DNA from: JAAYLN01 sp964592855
GTDB lineage: Bacteria > Verrucomicrobiota > Kiritimatiellia > RFP12 > JAAYLN01
Direction: 5' to 3'
Assembly: GCA_964592855.1 (NCBI GenBank)
Contig: CAZQKI010000278.1
Coordinates: 1-5,200, forward strand
DNA: 5,200 bases
In this document: piece after piece, positions 1-5,200 of the stretch
Layout: each line of letters starts with the position of its first letter
Numbering within the stretch: the stretch's first letter is position 1
Notes under the pieces: model-generated
What the model saw: only the letters and a program-made list of their open reading frames with translations
What the model was told of the DNA's origin: nothing
Databases searched by the model: none
Position numbers and translations under genes: made by a program

Positions 1-1
1 G

Positions 2-30
2 TTGAATTTGCTCGCGGAAGGGCGTATCCT
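2..30 (+). promoter_or_regulatory. Possible sigma-70-type promoter for the operon
   Basis: TTGAAT at 2-7 matches four of six bases of the -35 consensus. TATCCT at 25-30 matches four of six of the -10 consensus. The spacer is exactly 17 bases. Transcription would begin near 37, leaving a leader of about 20 bases before the ATG at 58. Neither box is strong, there is no extended -10 TG, and the sequence before base 1 is not visible, so this could be chance. Confidence 0.3.
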
Positions 31-46
31 GTTCCCCATTTAGCAC

Positions 47-50
47 GGAG
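47..50 (+). promoter_or_regulatory. Ribosome binding site of the NagB-like gene
   Basis: GGAG lies seven bases before the ATG at 58. It supports that start. The reading frame is open upstream to the window edge but contains no other ATG, GTG or TTG codon there. Confidence 0.6.
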
Positions 51-57
51 AACAGAT

Positions 58-1011
58 ATGGCCAACTTCACCTTCCAAGCTGCCGACTGGGTGCCCTACC
101 GGGATTTCGACCCCAGGATGCTTGCGCGCCTGCGGAAACTCGACGAGACCACCTACGAAAAGCGCGAGAAGCAGCACCACCGCGACTTCCGCATCAAGGT
201 GCTCGATAACTTCGGCCCGGTGGTCACGGCGGACCGGTTCGTCAACATCAAGGAGTCGGACGACCTGAACAAGAAGTTCGTCATGATCTGCGGCAACCCC
301 AACCCCCACACTTACATGCCGCTGGCGGAATTGATCAACGTCTTCAAGGTCAACTGCCGCAACCTCTACGTCTTCACGATGGACGAGTGGGCCGACGAAG
401 CGGGCAACATCGCCCCGACCACCTACAAGGCGGGCTTCACCTATTCGTTCATGAAGTATTTCTACGACAAGATCGATCCCAAGCTGCGCATGCCGAAGAA
501 GAACATCTTCTACCCGACCAATGCCAACATGAAGGATTACTCCCGGATGCTGTACGAGGTGAGCGATGGCGGCAATTACACGCTCTACAGCGGGCCGGGC
601 TGGACTGGGCATATCGCCTTCATCGATCCCTGCCCCGAACTGTGCAGTTGCGAAACGATCGAGGAATATCTTGAGCAGCCCGCACAGGTTGTCACACTCC
701 ATCCACTGACCATCGCGCAGAACTCCCTGCACGGCGTCTTCGGCTGCAGCGGCGACGTCGGCAACGTGCCGCCCAAGGCGGCCACGCTGGGACCGCTCGA
801 TGTGAAGCGCGCGGCGCGCCGCATCGAATGCCACGGGCTGACCACGATGGGTTCCTTCTCCTCCTGGCAGCGCATGGTGAGCCGCCTGATCTGCCACGGC
901 CCCGTCTCGCCCCAGGTGCCGGGCTCGATCCTCCAGCTCTTCCCGGCCACGGTCTACGTCTCGCCCGCCATCGCCAAACCGGTCGAATGCCTCGAAACGG
1001 TTGGCTATTGA
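58..1011 (+). CDS. Glucosamine-6-phosphate deaminase/isomerase (NagB) family protein, atypical active site
   Basis: This 317-residue protein belongs to the NagB/6-phosphogluconolactonase superfamily. Classical NagB converts glucosamine 6-phosphate to fructose 6-phosphate and ammonia in the cytoplasm. Family landmarks appear in order. FTMDEW is at residues 106-111, with Asp109 matching the general base Asp72 of E. coli NagB. GPGWTGHIAFIDP is at 179-191, matching GVGNDGHIAFNEP, with His185 matching His143. Later, VPPKAATLGPLDVKRAARRI resembles the NagB segment that ends in the GTLLDAKEV motif. Two catalytic positions differ: Thr183 replaces Asp141 and Asp190 replaces Glu148. The protein is also about 50 residues longer than E. 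coli NagB (266), with an extra N-terminal region. There is no signal peptide or membrane segment. It is first in the apparent operon, 24 bases before rseP. The fold assignment is secure; deaminase activity on glucosamine 6-phosphate is not, so I give no symbol. Confidence 0.85.
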   Translation: MANFTFQAADWVPYRDFDPRMLARLRKLDETTYEKREKQHHRDFRIKVLDNFGPVVTADRFVNIKESDDLNKKFVMICGNPNPHTYMPLAELINVFKVNCRNLYVFTMDEWADEAGNIAPTTYKAGFTYSFMKYFYDKIDPKLRMPKKNIFYPTNANMKDYSRMLYEVSDGGNYTLYSGPGWTGHIAFIDPCPELCSCETIEEYLEQPAQVVTLHPLTIAQNSLHGVFGCSGDVGNVPPKAATLGPLDVKRAARRIECHGLTTMGSFSSWQRMVSRLICHGPVSPQVPGSILQLFPATVYVSPAIAKPVECLETVGY

Positions 1012-1035
1012 TTCGCATCGCCCGAGCACTCCAAC

Positions 1036-2550
1036 ATGGCAACAAACTCCTTCATCTTCTATTTCCACGCCGTCCTTTCCGGCCTGGGCGTCGCCCTGCT
1101 GTTCAGCCTGGCCGTCTTCATCCACGAACTGGGCCACTTTCTGGCGGCGCGCTGGATGGGACTGACCATCGACGCGTTTTCGATCGGGTTCGGGCCGGCG
1201 ATCTGGAAGCGTAAAATCGGCGACACCGAATACCGCATCGGCTGCGTCCCCTTCGGCGGCTATGTCGCCCTGCCGCAACTGGATCCCTCCGGCATGGAGA
1301 AGATCCAAGGGAGCCACGGCGATGAGCCGCAGGATCAAGTGGGTGCCGACGCCCCCGCCGTACGTCAACTGAAGGACATCGCCCCCTGGCGTCGCATCAT
1401 CGTCGCTGCCTCCGGTCCGCTGGGCAACCTCGTGCTGGCGACGATTCTGGCCTGGGTGATCTTCCTGACCCCCGACTCGGGTGCGGGCGGGGCGGACACG
1501 ACCATCGGACACGTTCAGGAGGCGAGTGGCGCCCATGCCGTCGGCCTTCGCGCCGGTGACCGGATCGTCAGCATCAACGGCAACCGCATCAACAACTGGA
1601 ACGAATTCCTGGTGGAATGCCATCTGAGCGGCGACGCCTCGAACGGGCTGGCGGTCGTCGTGCGGCGCGGCGAGGAGCAGCTTGCGCTCAACCTGCCCGT
1701 CATGCGCGATCCCGAGGCCGGATTTGTCAAGGTGGACGGCATCGGCCCCCGCATCCCCTGCGTGGTGGGAGCGGTGATGACGAACTCGGCGGCTGAACTG
1801 GCCGGCCTGCTGCCGGGGGACATGATCCTCTCGCTGGATGGAGAGTTTGTCGCCAGCCCCGAGGCGATGATCGCCCGTGTGGATGCGCAGGGCGGGCAGC
1901 CGATCGCGGTCGGCTTCATGCGCGGCGACCGGCAACAGGAATTGATCATGACGCCACGCTTTCATGCCGAAGCCGGCCGCCATCTCGTCGGGATCGTCTT
2001 CGACGGGCAGGCGGGCCAGGCCGATCAATGGATGCAGTACCGTGATCCTTGGCTGCAGTTGAAGCATGACGCGAGCGGCGTCTTCCGCATCCTTCGCGCG
2101 CTCTTCAACCCCCAGGCCAAGGGCGAAGCCCGGCGCGCCGCCAGCGGCTTGAGCGGCCCGCTGGTCATCGTCGTCATGCTCTGGTACCAGGTGCGGAGGG
2201 GCTTGATCGTGGCGCTGGCCTTCCTGCGGTTCCTGTGCGTCAATCTGGCCCTGCTGAACCTGCTGCCGCTCCCTGTGCTCGACGGGGGACATATCGTCTT
2301 CGCCCTCTATGAAATGATCACGCGCCGCAAGCCCAACGCCAAATTCGTCACCTGGCTCTCCAATGCCTTTGCCGTGCTGCTGATCAGTCTGATGGTGCTC
2401 CTCGTCTTCCGCGATGCGTTGAGTCTGAATCGCATTTTCGGCCGGCGGCGCCGGGCTGAAGCCGAAGCGGTCCGCGTGGCGGATCCCGCCGCGCCGATGG
2501 CGGGAGGTGTCGTTTCCGGTGCGGTGGAACGGGTCGAAGAGGCGCCGTGA
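1036..2550 (+). CDS. rseP: RseP-type site-2 intramembrane zinc metalloprotease (M50)
   Basis: This 504-residue inner-membrane protease belongs to the family that cuts transmembrane segments, such as anti-sigma factors after a first cleavage (RseA in E. coli) or remnant signal peptides. The first membrane segment contains HELGH at residues 30-34, with His30 and His34 as zinc ligands and Glu31 catalytic. The second membrane segment spans about 121-145. Two PDZ domains follow, about 155-219 (GLRAGDRIVSINGN) and 239-309 (GLLPGDMILSLDGE). A third hydrophobic region from about 372 leads to NLLPLPVLDGGH, where Asn408 and Asp416 match E. coli Asn394 and the zinc ligand Asp402. The last membrane segment is about 440-459, followed by a basic then Ala/Glu-rich tail. 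It is roughly 50 residues longer than E. coli RseP (450). ATG 1036 is the only standard start after an in-frame TGA at 1009; its ribosome site is weak (GAG at 1024-1026), which suggests translation linked to the gene before. The real substrate is unknown. Confidence 0.95.
   Translation: MATNSFIFYFHAVLSGLGVALLFSLAVFIHELGHFLAARWMGLTIDAFSIGFGPAIWKRKIGDTEYRIGCVPFGGYVALPQLDPSGMEKIQGSHGDEPQDQVGADAPAVRQLKDIAPWRRIIVAASGPLGNLVLATILAWVIFLTPDSGAGGADTTIGHVQEASGAHAVGLRAGDRIVSINGNRINNWNEFLVECHLSGDASNGLAVVVRRGEEQLALNLPVMRDPEAGFVKVDGIGPRIPCVVGAVMTNSAAELAGLLPGDMILSLDGEFVASPEAMIARVDAQGGQPIAVGFMRGDRQQELIMTPRFHAEAGRHLVGIVFDGQAGQADQWMQYRDPWLQLKHDASGVFRILRALFNPQAKGEARRAASGLSGPLVIVVMLWYQVRRGLIVALAFLRFLCVNLALLNLLPLPVLDGGHIVFALYEMITRRKPNAKFVTWLSNAFAVLLISLMVLLVFRDALSLNRIFGRRRRAEAEAVRVADPAAPMAGGVVSGAVERVEEAP
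2538..2542 (+). promoter_or_regulatory. Ribosome binding site deciding the ispG start
   Basis: AGAGG inside the last codons of rseP lies seven bases before ATG 2550 but only four before the in-frame GTG 2547. The spacing favours ATG 2550, which shares its A with the rseP stop codon (TGATG), a classic translational-coupling arrangement. Confidence 0.55.
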
Positions 2551-3623
2551 TGACGACGCGCGACCAGACGGTGCCCCTCAAACTCGGCGCCTTGCGGGTG
2601 GGCGGCGGCGCACCGGTCAGCGTGCAGACGATGACCAAGACCGACACGCGCGACGTCGCGGCCACCGTTGCGCAGATTCGCCGCGTGGCCGATCTGGGAT
2701 GCGACCTCGTCCGGATAGCCATCCCCGATGCGGCGGCGGCGGAGGCGCTGGCGGACATCCGGCGCCAGGTTCCCGACATGCCGCTGGTCGCCGACATCCA
2801 CTTCGACTACCGGCTGGCGCTGGCCGCGGTAGATGCCGGTGTCGATGGTCTGCGCATCAACCCCGGCAACATCGGCGGCATCGATCACATCCGTGCGGTT
2901 GTGAAGGCGGCGCGCACCCGCCGCCTGCCGATTCGCATCGGCGTGAACGGGGGCTCCCTGGAGGCCGATCTTCTGAAGAAGCACGGCTCGGCGACGGCGG
3001 AGGCGCTGGTCGAGAGCGCCTTGCGCCATGTCGCGCTGCTGGAGGCGGAAGACTACCGCGAGATCAAGATTTCGGTGAAGGCATCCGACGTGCCGCGGAC
3101 CTTGGCGGCCTACCGGCTGCTGGCGTCGCGGACCGCCTACCCGCTCCATCTGGGCGTGACCGAGGCGGGAACCTTTCTGGCCGGGACGGTCCGCTCCTGT
3201 GCCGCGATGGGCGCGCTGCTGCTGGAGGGAATCGGCGATACGATCCGCGTCTCGCTAACGGACACCCCCGAGCAGGAGGTGCGCGTCGGTGTCGAGCTGC
3301 TGCGCGCGGTGAGCCTGCGGGCCCCCGGCCCCAGCGTCACCTCCTGTCCCACGTGCGGCCGGACGCGCGTCGATGTCATCGCCGTCGCCCGTCAGGTCGA
3401 GGACGAGTTGGAGCGCCACTACCGCGCGCATCCTGCGGCGCGGCGGCCGCATGTGGCGGTCATGGGTTGCGTCGTCAACGGCCCCGGCGAGGCGCGCGGA
3501 GCGGACATCGCCCTGGCGGGGGGCGAGGGGAAGTTCGTGCTGTTCCGCGCCGGCGAACGCCTCGGCATCGTCCCCGAGAGCGAAGCGCTTGAAGCGGTCA
3601 TGAAGTTGGTCAGGGAGTTTTGA
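2550..3623 (+). CDS. ispG: 4-hydroxy-3-methylbut-2-enyl diphosphate synthase (IspG/GcpE)
   Basis: IspG carries out the penultimate step of the MEP isoprenoid pathway. It reductively converts 2-C-methyl-D-erythritol 2,4-cyclodiphosphate to HMBPP using a [4Fe-4S] cluster and electrons from ferredoxin or flavodoxin, in the cytoplasm. The N-terminal TIM-barrel part begins with the typical LRVGGGAPVSVQTMTKTDTRD and includes NPGNIG at residues 104-109. The C-terminal iron-sulfur domain has SCPTC (Cys266, Cys269) and GCVVNGPGEA (Cys307, Glu314), which match the three cluster cysteines and the conserved glutamate of E. coli IspG (C270, C273, C305, E312). The segment between the second and third cysteines is six residues longer than in E. 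coli. At 357 residues it is close to the E. coli length (372), and it lacks the large insert of the plastid type. GTG 2547 is an alternative start adding one residue. It overlaps rseP by one base and is followed by the dehydrogenase gene after three bases. All key residues are present. Confidence 0.97.
   Translation: MTTRDQTVPLKLGALRVGGGAPVSVQTMTKTDTRDVAATVAQIRRVADLGCDLVRIAIPDAAAAEALADIRRQVPDMPLVADIHFDYRLALAAVDAGVDGLRINPGNIGGIDHIRAVVKAARTRRLPIRIGVNGGSLEADLLKKHGSATAEALVESALRHVALLEAEDYREIKISVKASDVPRTLAAYRLLASRTAYPLHLGVTEAGTFLAGTVRSCAAMGALLLEGIGDTIRVSLTDTPEQEVRVGVELLRAVSLRAPGPSVTSCPTCGRTRVDVIAVARQVEDELERHYRAHPAARRPHVAVMGCVVNGPGEARGADIALAGGEGKFVLFRAGERLGIVPESEALEAVMKLVREF
3612..3617 (+). promoter_or_regulatory. 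Ribosome binding site of the dehydrogenase gene
   Basis: AGGGAG lies inside the last codons of ispG, nine bases before ATG 3627. It is the strongest Shine-Dalgarno sequence in the window and indicates efficient translation of the downstream gene from the shared message. Confidence 0.65.
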
Positions 3624-3626
3624 GTC

Positions 3627-4670
3627 ATGGGAAATATGGTTTTGGTTACCGGTGGCAGCGGCTTTCTCGGGATCAACATGGTCCGTCATCTGCTGCGCAA
3701 GGGCGAATCGCAGATACGCGTCCTGGATCTGGCCCCCTTCGATTACCCGGAGGCCGGTCAAGTCGAGTTTCTGGCGGGCGACATCCGCGACCGCGATCAG
3801 GTCGCGCGGGCGATGGTCGGCGTGAAGTGGGTGATCCACACGGCGGCGGCCTTGCCGCTGTACAAGCCCGCGGACATTCTTTCGACGGAAGTGGAGGGGA
3901 CCCGCATTCTGCTGGAGGCGGCCCGATCCGCCGGTGTCGAGCGCTTCGTGCACATCTCGTCAACCGCCGTCTACGGCATCCCCGACCACCATCCGCTGCT
4001 GGAGGACGACAAGCTGGACGGCGTGGGCGCCTACGGACAGGCGAAAATCGACGCCGAGGCCGTCTGCCGGGAGTTCCGCGGACACGGGATGTGCATCCCC
4101 GTGCTGCGGCCCAAGTCCTTCATCGGCCCGGAGCGTCTGGGCGTCTTTGCCCTGTTCTACGACTGGGCGCGCGATGCGCGCAACTTCCCGATGATCGGGA
4201 GCGGCAACAACCGCTATCAGCTTTTAGATGTGTCCGACCTTTGCGATGCGATCGGAATCTGCCTGACGCAGGAGGCGGCGCGCGTCAACGACGTCTTCAA
4301 CATCGGCGCGCGCGAGTTCACGACGATGCGCGAAGACTACCAGGCCGTGCTTGACGAAGCGGGTTTCGGCAAGCGGATCATCGGCTTTCCCGCGCGTCCG
4401 GTCATCGTCGTGCTGCGCCTGCTCGAAAAAATGCACCTCTCGCCGCTCTACAAGTGGGTTTACGAGACGGCCTGCGAGGATTCCTTCGTCAGCATCGAGA
4501 AGGCCGAACGGGTGCTGGGCTTCAATCCGCAGTTCTCGAACAAGCAGGCGCTGGTCCGCAATTTCCAGTGGTACATGCAGAACCTCGAACACTTCAAGAA
4601 CCGCTCGGGCGTCTCGCACCGCGTGCCGTGGAAGCAGGGCATTCTGGCGTTGATCAAGCACTTCTTCTAG
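3627..4670 (+). CDS. NAD(P)-dependent epimerase/dehydratase (extended SDR family)
   Basis: This 347-residue cytoplasmic oxidoreductase or epimerase has the N-terminal Rossmann motif TGGSGFLG at residues 8-15 (extended-SDR pattern TGxxGxxG). An acidic residue ends the second strand (VLDLAPFDYPE), which favours NAD(H). The conserved HTAA is near 72-75. SSTAVYG is at 111-117, supplying the active-site Ser/Thr. The catalytic Tyr136-x-x-x-Lys140 lies in AYGQAK. The C-terminal substrate-binding part runs past residue 160 and ends in a basic, aromatic tail. The family includes nucleotide-sugar epimerases, 3-beta-hydroxysteroid dehydrogenase-like proteins and dihydroflavonol reductase-like proteins; the sequence alone does not choose among them. 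It starts three bases after ispG and has a good ribosome site, so it is almost certainly co-expressed with it. A role in isoprenoid or lipid chemistry is possible from context, but sugar metabolism is equally open. Confidence 0.92.
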   Translation: MGNMVLVTGGSGFLGINMVRHLLRKGESQIRVLDLAPFDYPEAGQVEFLAGDIRDRDQVARAMVGVKWVIHTAAALPLYKPADILSTEVEGTRILLEAARSAGVERFVHISSTAVYGIPDHHPLLEDDKLDGVGAYGQAKIDAEAVCREFRGHGMCIPVLRPKSFIGPERLGVFALFYDWARDARNFPMIGSGNNRYQLLDVSDLCDAIGICLTQEAARVNDVFNIGAREFTTMREDYQAVLDEAGFGKRIIGFPARPVIVVLRLLEKMHLSPLYKWVYETACEDSFVSIEKAERVLGFNPQFSNKQALVRNFQWYMQNLEHFKNRSGVSHRVPWKQGILALIKHFF

Positions 4671-4697
4671 CCTCGCCGCGCTGAAGTCAGGCTCGGT
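4671..4697 (+). other. Convergent intergenic gap, no clear terminator
   Basis: These 27 bases separate the stop codons of the + strand operon and the - strand gene. I looked for a stem-loop followed by a T run in either direction. The only pairing I see is a four-base TGAA/TTCA stem with a long loop, too weak to call a terminator. Termination may be Rho-dependent, or the transcripts may overlap. Confidence 0.5.
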
Positions 4698-5200
4698 TCA
4701 TTTCAAGAGTTTTTCCTGCAGATAGGCGGCGCGCTTCTCGGCAATGGCGTATTTGATGTTCCCCCAGATGGGAACGTATTTCTCAAACAGGGTGTCCACG
4801 TCCGGGTCGGCAAGCGCCTGCCCGCCCGTCAGCGTGGCGCCGGCTTCGTCGAGCTCCTTCAGCATGGGTTCGAGTACCGACGAGAAAAAGACGGGGTCGC
4901 CCAGGGCGTCATCCTTCCACGCGAGAATGAATTCGTTGGCATCTTTTCGCAGGCGGTTGTATGCGTTGAATGTCATGTTGGCAACACGACGTTTCATTTC
5001 GATCCGCTGCCGGGGCGTCAAGTCGAACGTGAGATGCATGAGCCGTCCGAATTCCTGATGATTGCCCGTGAGCGCCTGTTTCCCCACGCCGGGCACGGAG
5101 CGGAGCATGCCGAACAGCCAGTCATTGCCGTCAAAAGGAAGTTGCGTGCAGAAGGACAGCCAGGGCACGAAGACATGTGCCGCTATTCCTTCCGGTGTGG
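4698..5200 (-). CDS. Unrecognised protein, C-terminal part (cut by window edge)
   Basis: A frame on the - strand is open from the window edge to a TGA at 4698-4700, giving 166 visible residues. A GTG at 5166-5168 could be taken as a start. However, the frame continues upstream without a stop, and the residues before it (TPEGIAAHVFVPWLSF) look like ordinary protein. No Shine-Dalgarno sequence precedes that GTG, so the true start is probably outside the window. I do not recognise the family. The visible part is mostly polar and probably helical, with a tryptophan- and phenylalanine-containing start (FVPWLSFCTQLPFDGNDWLF), a basic stretch around TPRQRIEMKRRVANMTFNAYNRL, an acidic middle, and a lysine-rich end. 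No clear membrane segment or catalytic motif is visible. Its DNA is less G+C-rich than the + strand genes in places. It converges on the dehydrogenase gene with 27 bases between the stops and belongs to a separate transcription unit. Confidence 0.75.
   Translation of the reverse strand, partial: TPEGIAAHVFVPWLSFCTQLPFDGNDWLFGMLRSVPGVGKQALTGNHQEFGRLMHLTFDLTPRQRIEMKRRVANMTFNAYNRLRKDANEFILAWKDDALGDPVFFSSVLEPMLKELDEAGATLTGGQALADPDVDTLFEKYVPIWGNIKYAIAEKRAAYLQEKLLK

Noticed and set aside
1009..1038. Possible TGA readthrough or a broken NagB-RseP fusion, since both genes share a frame separated only by TGA and 24 bases
   Set aside because: Both proteins end and begin at sensible family boundaries, and an ATG is present for rseP. 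There is no sign of a selenocysteine element or of a linker expected in a fusion.
40..2292. A 750-codon open frame on the - strand running antisense through the NagB-like gene and most of rseP
   Set aside because: It is a shadow of two well-identified genes in G+C-rich DNA. Its product is rich in Arg, His, Asp and Gln, with no recognisable domain, as expected from antisense reading of strongly biased codons.
2307..3149. Long - strand and alternate + strand open frames over ispG and the dehydrogenase (including 2507-3592 + and 3255-3953 -)
   Set aside because: They overlap genes with complete catalytic motifs. Their products are low-complexity Arg/Ala/Gly/Pro-rich sequences typical of frame shadows.
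4676..4715. Possible terminator hairpin with the TTTTT at 4709-4713
   Set aside because: No stable inverted repeat precedes the T run, which lies within the coding part of the - strand gene.
1..5200. CRISPR arrays, tRNA or rRNA genes, insertion sequences, direct repeats
   Set aside because: No regularly spaced repeats, cloverleaf-like segments, transposase motifs or long direct or inverted repeats were seen on reading through. The window is almost entirely coding.

Overview
This is a compact, G+C-rich bacterial segment. It carries four complete genes on the + strand, packed almost without gaps, followed by the 3' part of a fifth gene on the - strand that converges on them. There is no RNA gene, CRISPR array, insertion sequence or long repeat that I can support, and no gene-free stretch above 300 bases. 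The largest complete gap is 27 bases.

Layout: (1) 58-1011, a glucosamine-6-phosphate deaminase/isomerase (NagB)-family protein with altered active-site residues. (2) 1036-2550, an RseP-type site-2 metalloprotease with two PDZ domains. (3) 2550-3623, ispG, the iron-sulfur enzyme of the MEP isoprenoid pathway. (4) 3627-4670, an NAD(P)-dependent extended short-chain dehydrogenase/epimerase of unknown substrate. (5) 4698-5200 on the - strand, the C-terminal part of a protein I do not recognise, cut by the window edge.

The + strand genes look like one operon. The gaps are 24 bases, then a one-base stop/start overlap (TGATG), then 3 bases. A weak promoter-like sequence lies just before the first gene. 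rseP next to ispG is a familiar bacterial arrangement, in which dxr (another MEP gene) often precedes rseP. Here the NagB-like gene occupies that upstream position.

The organism is a bacterium using the MEP pathway and a RseP intramembrane protease. The long NagB-like protein and the LDPSGMEKIQG segment of RseP would fit the Planctomycetes-Verrucomicrobia-Chlamydiae/Kiritimatiellae-Lentisphaerae group, but this is an impression from memory and a low-confidence inference. Most of the window is housekeeping. The parts that merit a second look are the NagB-like protein with a substituted catalytic position, the orphan dehydrogenase coupled to ispG, and the unrecognised convergent gene.
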